Assembly: GCF_013387455.1 (NCBI RefSeq)
Contig: NZ_VWNC01000004.1
Coordinates: forward strand, 62,001 to 126,000
From: Mariprofundus sp. NF
Lineage (GTDB): Bacteria > Pseudomonadota > Zetaproteobacteria > Mariprofundales > Mariprofundaceae
Direction of reading: 5' to 3'
DNA: 64,000 nucleotides
Numbering within the stretch: position 1 is the stretch's first letter; every line of letters begins with the position of its first letter. A program made the position numbers and the translations under genes. Of this stretch, positions 16,547 through 25,290 are shown piece by piece. Below the pieces are notes generated by a model. That model worked only from the letters and a program-made list of their open reading frames with translations, was not told where the DNA came from and searched no databases.

Positions 16547-17296
16547 TTAGCTCGATGCTTTCGCAGCGGCCTGTACAATCGCCATAAACGAGTCCGCCTT
16601 CAGACTCGCGCCACCCACCAGCGCACCTTCCACGCCCGGGCAACCCATCAACTCTTCCGCGTTACCCGGATTCACACTGCCACCGTAAAGCACGCGGCAA
16701 TCATGACCCAGACGCTGCAACTCTGCATGCACAAATGCATGCGTTTCAGTCACCTGTTCAACCGATGCAGTCAAACCTGTGCCAATCGCCCATACCGGCT
16801 CATAGGCTACTGTCAGCGGTGCACTCTTAGGTGCGCCCTTGAGCACAGCCAGCTGCTCAGCCAGAACAGTGTTGGTAACACCCTTCTCGCGCTGCTCCAG
16901 TGTTTCACCGATGCAGAGGATCGGCTCAAGGCCATGCAACCAGGATGCGTTCATCTTCGAACGAATCTGGGCATTGCTCTCGCCAATAATGCTGCGACGC
17001 TCTGAGTGACCGATAATCACATAGTGACAACCGGCATCACGCAACATCATCGGACAGATAGAACCGGTAAAAGCACCCTTGTCTTCATAATAAACGTTCT
17101 GCGCGCCCAGTGCGATGCCCATCTCTGCCAGACGATCTGACATCGAATGCAATAGCGTGAATGGCGGCATCAGTCCCACTTCAATATGATCCGGTGCAGG
17201 GTTGCTGCCAAAATCATCCATAAAATCTTTCGCTTCCTGCAGTAGTCCGTTCATCTTCCAGTTGCCTGCTATCAACTTGCGCTTTTCATTGCTCAT
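16547..17296 (-). CDS. tpiA: Triose-phosphate isomerase
   Basis: 249-aa TIM-barrel enzyme that interconverts dihydroxyacetone phosphate and glyceraldehyde 3-phosphate. It serves glycolysis, gluconeogenesis and, in an autotroph, the Calvin cycle. Catalytic motifs are present: GNWKMNG (Lys), VIIGHSERR (His), AYEPVWAIGTG (Glu) and the phosphate-binding LYGGSVNPGN. It is the first gene of the leftward tpiA-secG-tRNA-Leu unit and divergent from rsmA. Confidence 0.97.
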   Translation of the reverse strand: MSNEKRKLIAGNWKMNGLLQEAKDFMDDFGSNPAPDHIEVGLMPPFTLLHSMSDRLAEMGIALGAQNVYYEDKGAFTGSICPMMLRDAGCHYVIIGHSERRSIIGESNAQIRSKMNASWLHGLEPILCIGETLEQREKGVTNTVLAEQLAVLKGAPKSAPLTVAYEPVWAIGTGLTASVEQVTETHAFVHAELQRLGHDCRVLYGGSVNPGNAEELMGCPGVEGALVGGASLKADSFMAIVQAAAKASS

Positions 17297-17421
17297 GTTA
17301 AGACCTCCCAGAATAGAACCAACGGCTCGAAAACGGTCGCGGATTCTAGGAAGCTTACCATATAAGGCAAGGGAAAATCGGAAGTACTATGAAAGCCCGC
17401 AATATTGGCTACGCTTGCCCC

Positions 17422-18201
17422 ATGACAGAGAGCTCTTCACAACATGCCAAAAAGTCGCTCGGCCAACACTTCCTGCGCGACCATAATGCCATACGCCGTA
17501 TCACTGATGCCATCCCGGAAGGGGCCAATGCCATTGAGATCGGCCCGGGACCTGGTGCCATCACCGAGTCACTGCTGGCGCGAGTCAGCAAACTGACTGT
17601 CATCGAGATGGATAACCGTTTTGCCGCCCACTGGCAGGATGTGGCTGAGAGTAATCCGGCGCTATCAGTGATTCACGGTGATGTCATGAAAGAGCTGGAA
17701 GGGGTAGTGGCTGCGGTTCAACCTGAATGGATTGCCGGCAATTTGCCCTACAATCTTAGTGGCCCGCTGACCGCCAAGCTGGCTGGTTTCAATCTCTCCG
17801 GTGGCATGGTGTTGATGTACCAGCGCGAGGTAGCTGAACGCATCGCATCAGGACCCGGCAGCAAGGTGTATGGCGGACTCTCTGTACTGGTGCGTCACTT
17901 TTATGATGTAAAACGGCTACTGACACTACCGCCCGGTGCATTTGTGCCGCCGCCCAAAGTGCATTCGGCAGTGATCCTGCTGACCCCGCATGGCAAAACA
18001 CCCGCCTGTAGTTATGAACTTCTTCAGAAAACAGTACGGCAGGGTTTTGCCCATCGCCGTAAGACCATCAATAATAATTTCAGGGGCGAGTTAAGTGCTG
18101 AAGAGTTTGAGGCCATTGCGATTGATCCGCGCAAACGCCCTGAACAGCTCGATTACGATGCCTGGGTCAGCATTGCGATAGCCCTGTCAAACAAGGGATA
18201 G
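17422..18201 (+). CDS. rsmA: 16S rRNA dimethyladenosine transferase (KsgA)
   Basis: 259-aa SAM-dependent enzyme that dimethylates A1518 and A1519 of 16S rRNA late in 30S assembly. Motifs in order: KKSLGQHFLRDHNAI, AIEIGPGPGAITESLL (SAM motif I), GNLPYNLSGPL (motif IV, the N6-adenine NLPY), and the C-terminal GFAHRRKTINNNF. I choose ATG 17422, which gives the usual short lead into the conserved region; ATG 17389 in the same frame would add 11 residues. It is a single gene flanked by leftward units. Confidence 0.95.
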   Translation: MTESSSQHAKKSLGQHFLRDHNAIRRITDAIPEGANAIEIGPGPGAITESLLARVSKLTVIEMDNRFAAHWQDVAESNPALSVIHGDVMKELEGVVAAVQPEWIAGNLPYNLSGPLTAKLAGFNLSGGMVLMYQREVAERIASGPGSKVYGGLSVLVRHFYDVKRLLTLPPGAFVPPPKVHSAVILLTPHGKTPACSYELLQKTVRQGFAHRRKTINNNFRGELSAEEFEAIAIDPRKRPEQLDYDAWVSIAIALSNKG

Positions 18202-18266
18202 ATCAACCAGCCACGTCATAGAGCAGCTGTTTGCATCAATAAACTTCAGTTTGCAGGGATAATTTA

Positions 18267-18926
18267 TTAACTGGAAACAGGCCAGGAGCTGAGTTTGGTT
18301 CCCGTCACACGATAGAGCGGCGACACATCTTCAGGTGTACTTTTAGTCACATTAAGATCATGCAGCAGGCCATCTTTGACGCTATAGATCCAGCCATGCA
18401 CAGAGAGGGGATCGCCGCGCTCCCAGGCATTCTGAACGATTCGGGTATGACAGATATTCTCCACCTGCCGGATCACATTCAGTTCGCAGAGCCTGTCCAT
18501 ACACTCTGATTCACTCATCTTCGACATCTCTTTTTGATTCACCATGTAGGTGTCACGAATGCTACGAATCCAGTTGTCGACAATGCCGTGATGCTGGCCC
18601 GCCATGGCAGCACGCACACCGCCACAATCGTAGTGGCCGGTGATAACAATATGTTTAACACCCAGCACATCCACTGCATATTGCGCGCAAGAGAGACAGT
18701 TCAGATCGGTGTGATGCACCTGATTGGCCACATTACGGTGCACAAACACCTGCCCAGGCTCAAGGCCGGTAATCTCATTGGCGGGAACACGACTATCTGA
18801 ACAGCCAATCCAGAAAAAGTCCGGATTCTGAAAAGAGGCAAGGCGATCAAAATAGGCAGGGTTTTCCTGCAAGCATCTGTCAGACCAGTCGCGGTTATTT
18901 TGTAAAAGCTTTTCAGGACCACACAT
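18267..18926 (-). CDS. Beta-class carbonic anhydrase
   Basis: 219-aa zinc enzyme interconverting CO2 and bicarbonate. Zinc-ligand motifs are GCSDSRVPANEITG (Cys, with the Asp-Arg dyad) near residue 43 and VITGHYDCGGVRAAM (His and Cys) near residue 98. It resembles the Can/CynT type. It is the last gene of the leftward comF-grxC-can run, 11 bp after grxC. In an organism with phosphoribulokinase it may help supply inorganic carbon, but a general housekeeping role is equally possible. Confidence 0.95.
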   Translation of the reverse strand: MCGPEKLLQNNRDWSDRCLQENPAYFDRLASFQNPDFFWIGCSDSRVPANEITGLEPGQVFVHRNVANQVHHTDLNCLSCAQYAVDVLGVKHIVITGHYDCGGVRAAMAGQHHGIVDNWIRSIRDTYMVNQKEMSKMSESECMDRLCELNVIRQVENICHTRIVQNAWERGDPLSVHGWIYSVKDGLLHDLNVTKSTPEDVSPLYRVTGTKLSSWPVSS

Positions 18927-18937
18927 CTAAACCTACC

Positions 18938-19195
18938 TTAACCGGCCAGCATGGGATCCAGTTCACCCCGGCTATCCAGAGCATAGAGGTCATCGCAACC
19001 ACCGATATGCTTTCCATTGATAAAAATCTGGGGAATGCTGCGGGCTCCACCGGAGCGCTCCACCATCGCAGCCTGACGCGCCAGATCGCTCTGCACATCG
19101 TATTCGGTGAACTCCACACCTTTATTTTTCAAAAGGTTTTTAGCTCGTACACAGTAGGGGCAGTAGTCGCCCGAATAAATTTCAATATTAGCCAT
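18938..19195 (-). CDS. grxC: Glutaredoxin 3
   Basis: 85-aa dithiol glutaredoxin with the active site SGDYCPYCVRAK (CPYC) at residues 9-18, the cis-proline region ARSIPQIFINGKHIGGCDD, and a normal thioredoxin-fold length. It reduces disulfides and mixed glutathione disulfides in the cytoplasm. It lies 9 bp downstream of comF and 11 bp upstream of the carbonic anhydrase gene, so probably in one transcript. Confidence 0.95.
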   Translation of the reverse strand: MANIEIYSGDYCPYCVRAKNLLKNKGVEFTEYDVQSDLARQAAMVERSGGARSIPQIFINGKHIGGCDDLYALDSRGELDPMLAG

Positions 19196-19204
19196 GGGGA
19201 AAAC

Positions 19205-19960
19205 CTATCCTCTGTTTAAAGTTCGCGCCAGCGACAACACCTTCACCTCTTTTTGCAATGGCCTTGTCGCTCTGGCCGCAAAGTGCAATGTTGAACCTGT
19301 GGTCAGTATATCATCAACAATCCAGATCGTGGAAGCATCCGCCAGACGCGCCCGGTAGTCGCCAGCCAGTGCAAAAGCCTTACGAAGATTTTTTCTACGC
19401 GCTGAACCGGAAAGTGCGGATTGGCGTGGCTGTTCACCAACTCTGCGCAACAACTGCCAATCCCAGCTGCAACCGCTGCCAGCAGCCAGCCAGCGACAGA
19501 GATCAGCGCTATGATGCACACCGCTTTTACGCATACGTGAAAGCGGCATCGGCACAGGCAGCAGAAGATCATCTGACTTAATCAACTCGTTGATGCGGGG
19601 CATGGCCGCAGCAAGCAACCAGCGCACACCACCGTCCTGCCCCTGCAATTTCCAGTTCAAAATCGCATCGCGAACCGGCCCCTTATAGGCGTAGATACTC
19701 AGGGTCTCTGCCTGCGCAGGTGGTTGAGTCAGACATTGTCCACACGGCCCCGGCGCCATAGCTTCGGGTAATTCTGATCCGCAACGACTGCAGGCTGAAC
19801 GGGGCCAGATCACGGTTTTTTCAAAGCAGGACTTACAACAGGCACGGCTGAGCACTTCGCCTTCACTCAACGGCTGCTGGCAAAACAGACATGCTGGCGG
19901 AAACAGTAATCCACGCGCCCCGTTAACCAGATCAAAGCCTTTGGTTGACAGTCTCTTCAT
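19205..19960 (-). CDS. comF: ComF-family amidophosphoribosyltransferase-like protein
   Basis: 251 aa. The N-terminus carries a zinc-ribbon-like cysteine set (PPACLFCQQP, RACCKSCFE, CSRCGSELP, GPCGQC); the C-terminal half is a phosphoribosyltransferase fold with the PRPP loop TIWIVDDILTTGSTL near residue 215. In naturally competent bacteria ComF helps handle incoming single-stranded DNA; the exact biochemical role is unsettled. I start at MKRLSTKG (19960), 11 bp from the divergent bioF start, so the two genes share a very small promoter space. Confidence 0.87.
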   Translation of the reverse strand: MKRLSTKGFDLVNGARGLLFPPACLFCQQPLSEGEVLSRACCKSCFEKTVIWPRSACSRCGSELPEAMAPGPCGQCLTQPPAQAETLSIYAYKGPVRDAILNWKLQGQDGGVRWLLAAAMPRINELIKSDDLLLPVPMPLSRMRKSGVHHSADLCRWLAAGSGCSWDWQLLRRVGEQPRQSALSGSARRKNLRKAFALAGDYRARLADASTIWIVDDILTTGSTLHFAARATRPLQKEVKVLSLARTLNRG

Positions 19961-19970
19961 GCCTACCAGC

Positions 19971-21110
19971 ATGCCGCACATGCCCGATTCGCGCAATTGG
20001 TTTCCCGAGACCCCCGCCACTCGCCGTCGACGCCTAACCGCGTCGCGTCGTCAGGGCATGTTGATCCACCTCGATGGAGAGCAGCTCATCAACTTCGCCA
20101 GCAACGATTATCTCGGCCTGAGCTTTCATCCTGCCGTCTGTATGGGTGCCAAAGGTGCGCTTGATGACGCGGTTGGTAGCGGTGCCTCACGCCTTATTTC
20201 AGGCGATGATCCGATGCTGCATCGCCTTGAAGAGAAGCTGGCTGCCTGGAAAGGTTATGAATCCTGCCTGATTGTAGGCTCCGGTATGCTGGCCAATATC
20301 GGCCTTATTCAAGCGCTGGCTGATCGTCACAGCCACCTGTTTGCCGATAAACTCAATCACGCATCACTGGTGGATGGTGCACGCCTCGCCGGTGGCCAAT
20401 CGCATCGCTTCAAACATCTGGATAGCAAACAGTTATCACAGCTTCTTGAAAAACATCCGGCAGAAAAACGCATCATCGTCTCTGACGGTATCTTCAGCAT
20501 GGATGGCGATTGTGCTGATGCAGCCGCGCTGCTGGGGCTCGCCGAAGCTAACGATACACTGCTGCTGATTGATGATGCCCACGGCATCGGCTGCATGGGG
20601 CCTGAGGGCAGAGGTATCACAGCCCGGGATAACATATCCGGCCACCCGCGCCTGATCGAGGTTGGCACCTTTGGTAAGGCATTTGGTTCATACGGAGCAT
20701 TTATTCTCGGCACAGATGAATTGATTGAAGGATTGCGGCAGCGGCAACGCACCCTGATCTACTCAACCGCCCTGCCGGTTGCCATGATTGCAGCTGCAGA
20801 GACTGCACTGCTCCTGATCCAGCGTGGTCAGCAGCTACAGCAGCTCAGAGAGAATCTGGCACTGTTCAAAGAGAAAACGGCGGGGCTCGGCTTTATGGCC
20901 TCAAGCAGTCCGATCCAGCCACTGATTATCGGCTCAGATGAGAAGGCGCTGCAGTTGGCAGCAGCACTGCGAGAAAACGGTTTCTTTGTACCGGCCATTC
21001 GCCCGCCCACCGTTCCCGAAGGTACAGCCCGTCTGCGTTTTACCATCACAGCAGCCCACAGCAGAGAACAGATCGAGAAACTGACCGCATGCCTGCGGGA
21101 GCTTCTATGA
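19971..21110 (+). CDS. bioF: 8-amino-7-oxononanoate synthase
   Basis: 379-aa PLP enzyme that condenses pimeloyl-ACP (or -CoA) with alanine in biotin synthesis. Conserved segments are NFASNDYLGLSFHP, GSGASRLISGDDPMLHRLEE, LIDDAHGIGCMG and the PLP-lysine region EVGTFGKAFGSYGAF. Start choice is uncertain: ATGs at 19959, 19971 and 19980 are in frame and none has a strong ribosome site; the conserved region tolerates any of them. It is first in bioF-bioH-bioC-bioD, and its TGA overlaps the bioH ATG. Confidence 0.93.
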   Translation: MPHMPDSRNWFPETPATRRRRLTASRRQGMLIHLDGEQLINFASNDYLGLSFHPAVCMGAKGALDDAVGSGASRLISGDDPMLHRLEEKLAAWKGYESCLIVGSGMLANIGLIQALADRHSHLFADKLNHASLVDGARLAGGQSHRFKHLDSKQLSQLLEKHPAEKRIIVSDGIFSMDGDCADAAALLGLAEANDTLLLIDDAHGIGCMGPEGRGITARDNISGHPRLIEVGTFGKAFGSYGAFILGTDELIEGLRQRQRTLIYSTALPVAMIAAAETALLLIQRGQQLQQLRENLALFKEKTAGLGFMASSSPIQPLIIGSDEKALQLAAALRENGFFVPAIRPPTVPEGTARLRFTITAAHSREQIEKLTACLRELL

Positions 21111-21838
21111 GCCAGAAACCATTGGCCTTCCTGCATGGCTGGGCGCAATCGCGTCAGATCTGGTGTAATCAGTTTGACTCTTTCAGCGATGCACTGTTTC
21201 TCAATCTGCCGGGTCACGGCGGCGCAGCCGATCTTCCTGCCGATGCGTGGGTTGAAGCTATTGTAGCACAACTACCCGATGAACCGTGTCATCTGGTCGG
21301 CTGGTCACTTGGTGGCATGCTGGCCATGCAGATCGCTGCGACACACCCTGAACGGGTGGCTGGCCTTATCCTTGTATCAACGACACCGCGTTTCAGAGCA
21401 TCAGAAAGCTGGCCGCACGGTAGCAGCAGTGAGGTGTTCAACGGTTTTAAGCAGGCGGTTGAATCGGGTTCTCCAAAAGCACTAAGCCGCTTTTTTGCAT
21501 TGATGCTGCACGGCGATGGTTTAAGCCGAAGTGATTATAACCGACTGGCCAAAATAGCTGTCGATCGCAGTAACCCGGTCAGTGCCACAGGCATGCAGGG
21601 TGGCCTTGAGCTGCTGCAACAACTGGATCTGTGTCCGCTCACTAATGCGATCAAGCAGCCCACGCTGATTGTGCACGGAGAAAGCGATGCCGTTGTACCG
21701 GTGGCCGCTGGCCGCTGGCTGGCAGAACAGATCAGTCACAGTGAATCACACATTTTCCCGGATTGCGGTCATGCGCCCTTTCTTACCCGGCCCGACACAT
21801 TTAACGAACTCGTTCAAACATGGTGGTCAGAACAGTGA
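21107..21838 (+). CDS. bioH: Pimeloyl-ACP methyl ester carboxylesterase
   Basis: 243-aa alpha/beta hydrolase that cleaves the methyl ester from pimeloyl-ACP, ending the BioC-started pimelate route. It has LAFLHGWAQSRQIW (oxyanion-loop HGW), the nucleophile elbow VGWSLGGMLAMQ (GWSLGG, Ser near 78), LIVHGESDAVVP (Asp) and FPDCGHAPFLTRP (His). I start at ATG 21107, where GGGAG sits just upstream, overlapping the bioF stop. The context between bioF and bioC supports BioH over a generic esterase. Confidence 0.92.
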   Translation: MSQKPLAFLHGWAQSRQIWCNQFDSFSDALFLNLPGHGGAADLPADAWVEAIVAQLPDEPCHLVGWSLGGMLAMQIAATHPERVAGLILVSTTPRFRASESWPHGSSSEVFNGFKQAVESGSPKALSRFFALMLHGDGLSRSDYNRLAKIAVDRSNPVSATGMQGGLELLQQLDLCPLTNAIKQPTLIVHGESDAVVPVAAGRWLAEQISHSESHIFPDCGHAPFLTRPDTFNELVQTWWSEQ

Positions 21839-22731
21839 AAAATAGCCATATCCACAGTAATCAGGTCAAACGCTCCTTCTCCGCAGCTTCAGATAGTTAT
21901 GACGAACATGCCGTGCTGCAGCGTGAGATCGGCGACCGACTGCTTGGACACCTTAACTTCACCAAAATTGATCCCAAACGCATTCTCGATATCGGTTGCG
22001 GCACCGGTTATTTCACGCGCCTGCTACGCGGCAAATACAAGAAGGCTGAGATCACCGCCTTTGATCTCTCTGAATCGATGGTTGCCACCACCCGCAAAGC
22101 ACACGCGCGCAGGCTGCCGTGGCATGGCCGTCATCTGCACGCCTCAGGTAACGCAGCATCACTGCCATTTAAAAGCGGATCATTTGATCTGGTCTGCTCC
22201 AATCTGGCCATGCAGTGGGTGCCTGAACCTGATCAGATGCTGGCCGAGATGCGCCGCGTTCTGGCTCCGGGTGGCCTGATCCTCTTCTCTACCTTTGGCC
22301 GTCGCACCCTCTCCGAGTTGCGCCAATCACTGGCCGAGATCGATCCGGGTAATGCCGGACTGGTTCTGCCATTCCCCGATGTCATGAGTCTGGGTGATGC
22401 GATCTCAAAACTTGCCGTTGAGATGCCGGTTACCGATGCAGACCTCTTCACGCTCACCTATCCCGATACCATCAGCCTTGTTCGCGAGCTCAAAGGTTTA
22501 GGCGCCTCGGCATCCGCCATTCGCGGTCGCAAGAGCGGTCTGTATGGTCGTTCGCTGATCAGAAAACTGGAAGCCCAGTACTCTGAGCGATACCGCGACG
22601 AAGATGGCCGCATCCGCGCCACCTTCGAAGCACTTTATGCGCAGGCGTGGTACAAAGAGGAAGGATATGAGCACCGCGACGGCACTATTCCGATCAAGGT
22701 GGAAGGGGATCTAAGAATCGATGGCCTCTAA
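21835..22731 (+). CDS. bioC: Malonyl-ACP O-methyltransferase
   Basis: 298-aa SAM-dependent enzyme that methylates malonyl-ACP to start pimelate synthesis. The N-terminus NQVKRSFSAASDSYDEHAVL is typical of BioC; SAM motif I is ILDIGCGTGYFTRLL, and SFDLVCSNLAMQWVPEPDQ follows. I choose GTG 21835, overlapping the bioH TGA, because it places the conserved region at the usual distance; ATG 21820 in frame is an alternative. It is separated from bioD by a 144-bp inverted-repeat element. Confidence 0.9.
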   Translation: MKNSHIHSNQVKRSFSAASDSYDEHAVLQREIGDRLLGHLNFTKIDPKRILDIGCGTGYFTRLLRGKYKKAEITAFDLSESMVATTRKAHARRLPWHGRHLHASGNAASLPFKSGSFDLVCSNLAMQWVPEPDQMLAEMRRVLAPGGLILFSTFGRRTLSELRQSLAEIDPGNAGLVLPFPDVMSLGDAISKLAVEMPVTDADLFTLTYPDTISLVRELKGLGASASAIRGRKSGLYGRSLIRKLEAQYSERYRDEDGRIRATFEALYAQAWYKEEGYEHRDGTIPIKVEGDLRIDGL

Positions 22732-22738
22732 AACCAAT

Positions 22739-22882
22739 TTCACCGCAAAGAACGCAAAGTTACGCGAAGGGACAAACAAAAACGGAACGTTACTCAAAAG
22801 CGATGTTTATGGCAGAAACTACCAGTATGCTTATTCCCTGATTTGCCTTTCCTTTGCGTTTCTTCGCGCCCTTTGCGGTGAA
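22739..22882. repeat. 144-bp imperfect inverted repeat (MITE-like) between bioC and bioD
   Basis: The ends are TTCACCGCAAAG and its exact complement CTTTGCGGTGAA. Inside, both arms carry further related GCAAAG/GCGAAG blocks, so the whole element folds back on itself imperfectly. Similar CGCAAAG-rich palindromes occur scattered in many bacterial genomes. It encodes nothing convincing, and fills nearly all of the 165-bp gap within the otherwise tight biotin operon. Confidence 0.75.
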
Positions 22883-22896
22883 GAACTGTCTGTCGC

Positions 22897-23532
22897 ATGC
22901 TGATCTTTATTACTGCCACCGACACAGAAGCCGGAAAAACCTGGGTAACCGCCTCAGTTGTGCGTGCACTTTTACATGAGGGAAGAAGTGCCAAAGCACT
23001 GAAACCCATCGCCTGCGGTCTGGATGAGGCGGGTCGCAACGAGGATATCGATCTCCTGCTAGCCGCCCAACAAGTGGACGATGCAGATCAGATCAGCCTC
23101 TTTCGCTACGCGCTTCCTGCTGCGCCCTCACAGGCTTCCGCAGCAGAGGATCAGATTGTTGATACAGAAAAACTGGTGCAGTGGTGTGAAGAACAATCAT
23201 CCGAAGTAGAAACCTGCCTGATAGAAGGGGTCGGTGGCCTGATGGTACCGATCACCGACGATTGGTTAGTAAGTGACTGGATCAATGCATTGCCCGATGC
23301 CGAGGTGTGGCTGGTTGTCGGCTGCAGACTCGGAGCCATCAACCAGACCCTGCTTACCTTGGAAAAGCTCAAACAGATGGGTCGAACGCCTGCCCGTATC
23401 TTCTTCAATGCCACCAAGCCTGAATTCAACACCTGGCTCGAACCAACCCGCAAAGCAGTCGAACCATTCCTGAATCAGAGTTGCGCCATTCACGCCCTGA
23501 AATTTGGAAAAGCGCCGAACGTGATCCGTTAA
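22897..23532 (+). CDS. bioD: Dethiobiotin synthetase
   Basis: 211-aa ATP-dependent carboxylase forming dethiobiotin from diaminopelargonic acid and CO2. The P-loop is ATDTEAGKTWV at residues 7-17, followed by LKPIACG; the second conserved block EGVGGLMVPITDDW lies near residue 110. It is slightly shorter than E. coli BioD. It is fourth in the biotin group here; bioA and bioB are not in the window. Confidence 0.94.
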   Translation: MLIFITATDTEAGKTWVTASVVRALLHEGRSAKALKPIACGLDEAGRNEDIDLLLAAQQVDDADQISLFRYALPAAPSQASAAEDQIVDTEKLVQWCEEQSSEVETCLIEGVGGLMVPITDDWLVSDWINALPDAEVWLVVGCRLGAINQTLLTLEKLKQMGRTPARIFFNATKPEFNTWLEPTRKAVEPFLNQSCAIHALKFGKAPNVIR

Positions 23533-23551
23533 ACCTCTTTTATTTCAACAT

Positions 23552-25132
23552 TCAAGCCTGGCCCTTATCACTCTGAGTGTTCTGGGTTTCGTCCGTGTCA
23601 CGCCCTTCAACCGGCTCATAAATAATCAGATGGCGCAGGTCTTCGCATGCATCCACGGTTTTCTCACGACACCAGCGCCTGATGAACAGGTAGACAATGA
23701 CAAAAACAGAAGCAGTGACAAACAGATAGGGCTTCTGAACTACGGCAAGTTCGATCAGGCCAGCAAAAAAATCGGGCAGGATATAATCAAGGATATCCGC
23801 CAGATCGCCCCATAGGCCGACATGCTCCGGCTTTGGTAGTGGCGGATTCACCCATAGGCTGTAGGCAGCCGCAACCATGGCCAGCGAAAAGGTGAGCATC
23901 ACACCGTAGAGCCGTTTTCTCCACAGTATCCAGCGCTCAATCGTTGCTCGAACCTTCGCCCAGCTCGGGGCTCGGCCCGGATACCTGGCTACTGGTGCAA
24001 CATCCAATTTACTTTCAACCAGATCAAATTTTGCAGGAATCTGTCCCGGTGCATAGTTGTCTGTTCGCTCATTCAGCCGCTCGATCACACTCTGATGAAG
24101 CTGGATATTCCCCTCCATCCTGCCCTGACACAGCTGTTCAATCTCACGGGGATGATAGCGGTAGAAGGAACCGAATCCGGATCTGGAGTCATACATGCGG
24201 CCATGAGCATTACTGTCATCAAATGCCATCTGAAGTGCATCCTGTTCAAAGACCAGCCCATCTTTTTCGGCCCGTAACATCATCCAGTAGAGTGGTACAC
24301 TGGCCATACCTGAGCGCGGATAGCCTCCACCGACATTAGAGTGCATACCGGAAAACCAGACCTGCTCCACACTCTCCTTTTCTCGCCCTGCCTCACGCCA
24401 GACATAGGGCCAGAAAGCTGTGCGTTCATCATCAATGGCCAGCGCCTGATAGGCATGTTTCACATTTTTGGTCAGCCTGTAATAGTAAAAGTTGTGTGGC
24501 CAGATCATATCGAGCACTTTCTCGGCCACCCAGAAAATCGCATTAAGCATAGCAACCACAGGGCCGGTGACATCCGTCCGTTTGGGAAAACCCAACGCAA
24601 CCACGGTATCCCAGATACCCATGAAATGGATCGGAACTACGCCGTGTGATTTAGTTGCGTCTTGTTTCAGGTTTTCAGCAAGCCCGGGATTGGTGTTAAA
24701 CTTTTTATAGGCCTCAAACGCCTCATCGACGAGTCCATCAAGTTCAGCGTGGCGAAGCCCCTCGCCTTTTGCCAGGCCACAACGATAGATAAAACCGTTG
24801 CAGGCTCTGACAGTTGAAGCGCCTCGACTAAATCCAAAGAAGTAGATCCTGTCACCGGGCCGATAGTTGCGCGCCAGAAACCGGTAGAGGTCGCAGACAT
24901 TATCTTCAAAACCAAACCCAAAGGCGCCGCCAAGTGCCTTAAGGTATTTATTCTTCTCAGTGCCCACACCATTATCGTAGAAGAGAATCTGTTCATTGAT
25001 CTCAACGTCATCATCAACTTGACCGCTAAAATGTTTATCCACTGTTTTGTAAATCTTGTAGACGTTGCTATCTGGCGTGGTGCCGCCTTTATTACCCGTG
25101 CCATCGGCACATACAATGAGATTTCTGGCCAT
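23552..25132 (-). CDS. DUF2235 alpha/beta-hydrolase with C-terminal membrane segments
   Basis: 526 aa. It opens with the DUF2235 pattern NLIVCADGTGNKGG and has the nucleophile elbow YFFGFSRGASTVRA (GFSRG, Ser near residue 103). WFSGMHSNVGGGYP near residue 270 is the family's C-terminal His/Asp region. Two hydrophobic stretches (about residues 420-440 and 475-490) predict anchoring in the inner membrane. DUF2235 includes type VI secretion phospholipase effectors such as Tle1, but no secretion genes, VgrG or immunity gene lie nearby, so a membrane lipase-like role is as likely. It stands alone, with nudF 158 bp upstream. Confidence 0.8.
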   Translation of the reverse strand: MARNLIVCADGTGNKGGTTPDSNVYKIYKTVDKHFSGQVDDDVEINEQILFYDNGVGTEKNKYLKALGGAFGFGFEDNVCDLYRFLARNYRPGDRIYFFGFSRGASTVRACNGFIYRCGLAKGEGLRHAELDGLVDEAFEAYKKFNTNPGLAENLKQDATKSHGVVPIHFMGIWDTVVALGFPKRTDVTGPVVAMLNAIFWVAEKVLDMIWPHNFYYYRLTKNVKHAYQALAIDDERTAFWPYVWREAGREKESVEQVWFSGMHSNVGGGYPRSGMASVPLYWMMLRAEKDGLVFEQDALQMAFDDSNAHGRMYDSRSGFGSFYRYHPREIEQLCQGRMEGNIQLHQSVIERLNERTDNYAPGQIPAKFDLVESKLDVAPVARYPGRAPSWAKVRATIERWILWRKRLYGVMLTFSLAMVAAAYSLWVNPPLPKPEHVGLWGDLADILDYILPDFFAGLIELAVVQKPYLFVTASVFVIVYLFIRRWCREKTVDACEDLRHLIIYEPVEGRDTDETQNTQSDKGQA

Positions 25133-25290
25133 GCTCTCCCCCTTAAGGATGATGCAATGGGTTGGAAACTCTCTGTTGTTGTGAATGCGCTATCCTTAGC
25201 GCCCCGCCCTGATCAATCTAACTTCTCTTGCAAAGCCGAGCGTACACCCTTCCATTTTTCCTGTCTCTCCCCCAAACAGGGGACAAGCAG

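Noticed and set aside
22721-22903. 60-aa reading frame between bioC and bioD
   Set aside because: It is simply the translated inverted-repeat element, with no ribosome site and no recognisable protein.
23552-25132. Type VI secretion effector module
   Set aside because: Only the DUF2235 hydrolase is present; no VgrG, PAAR, Hcp, immunity or structural genes are in the window.
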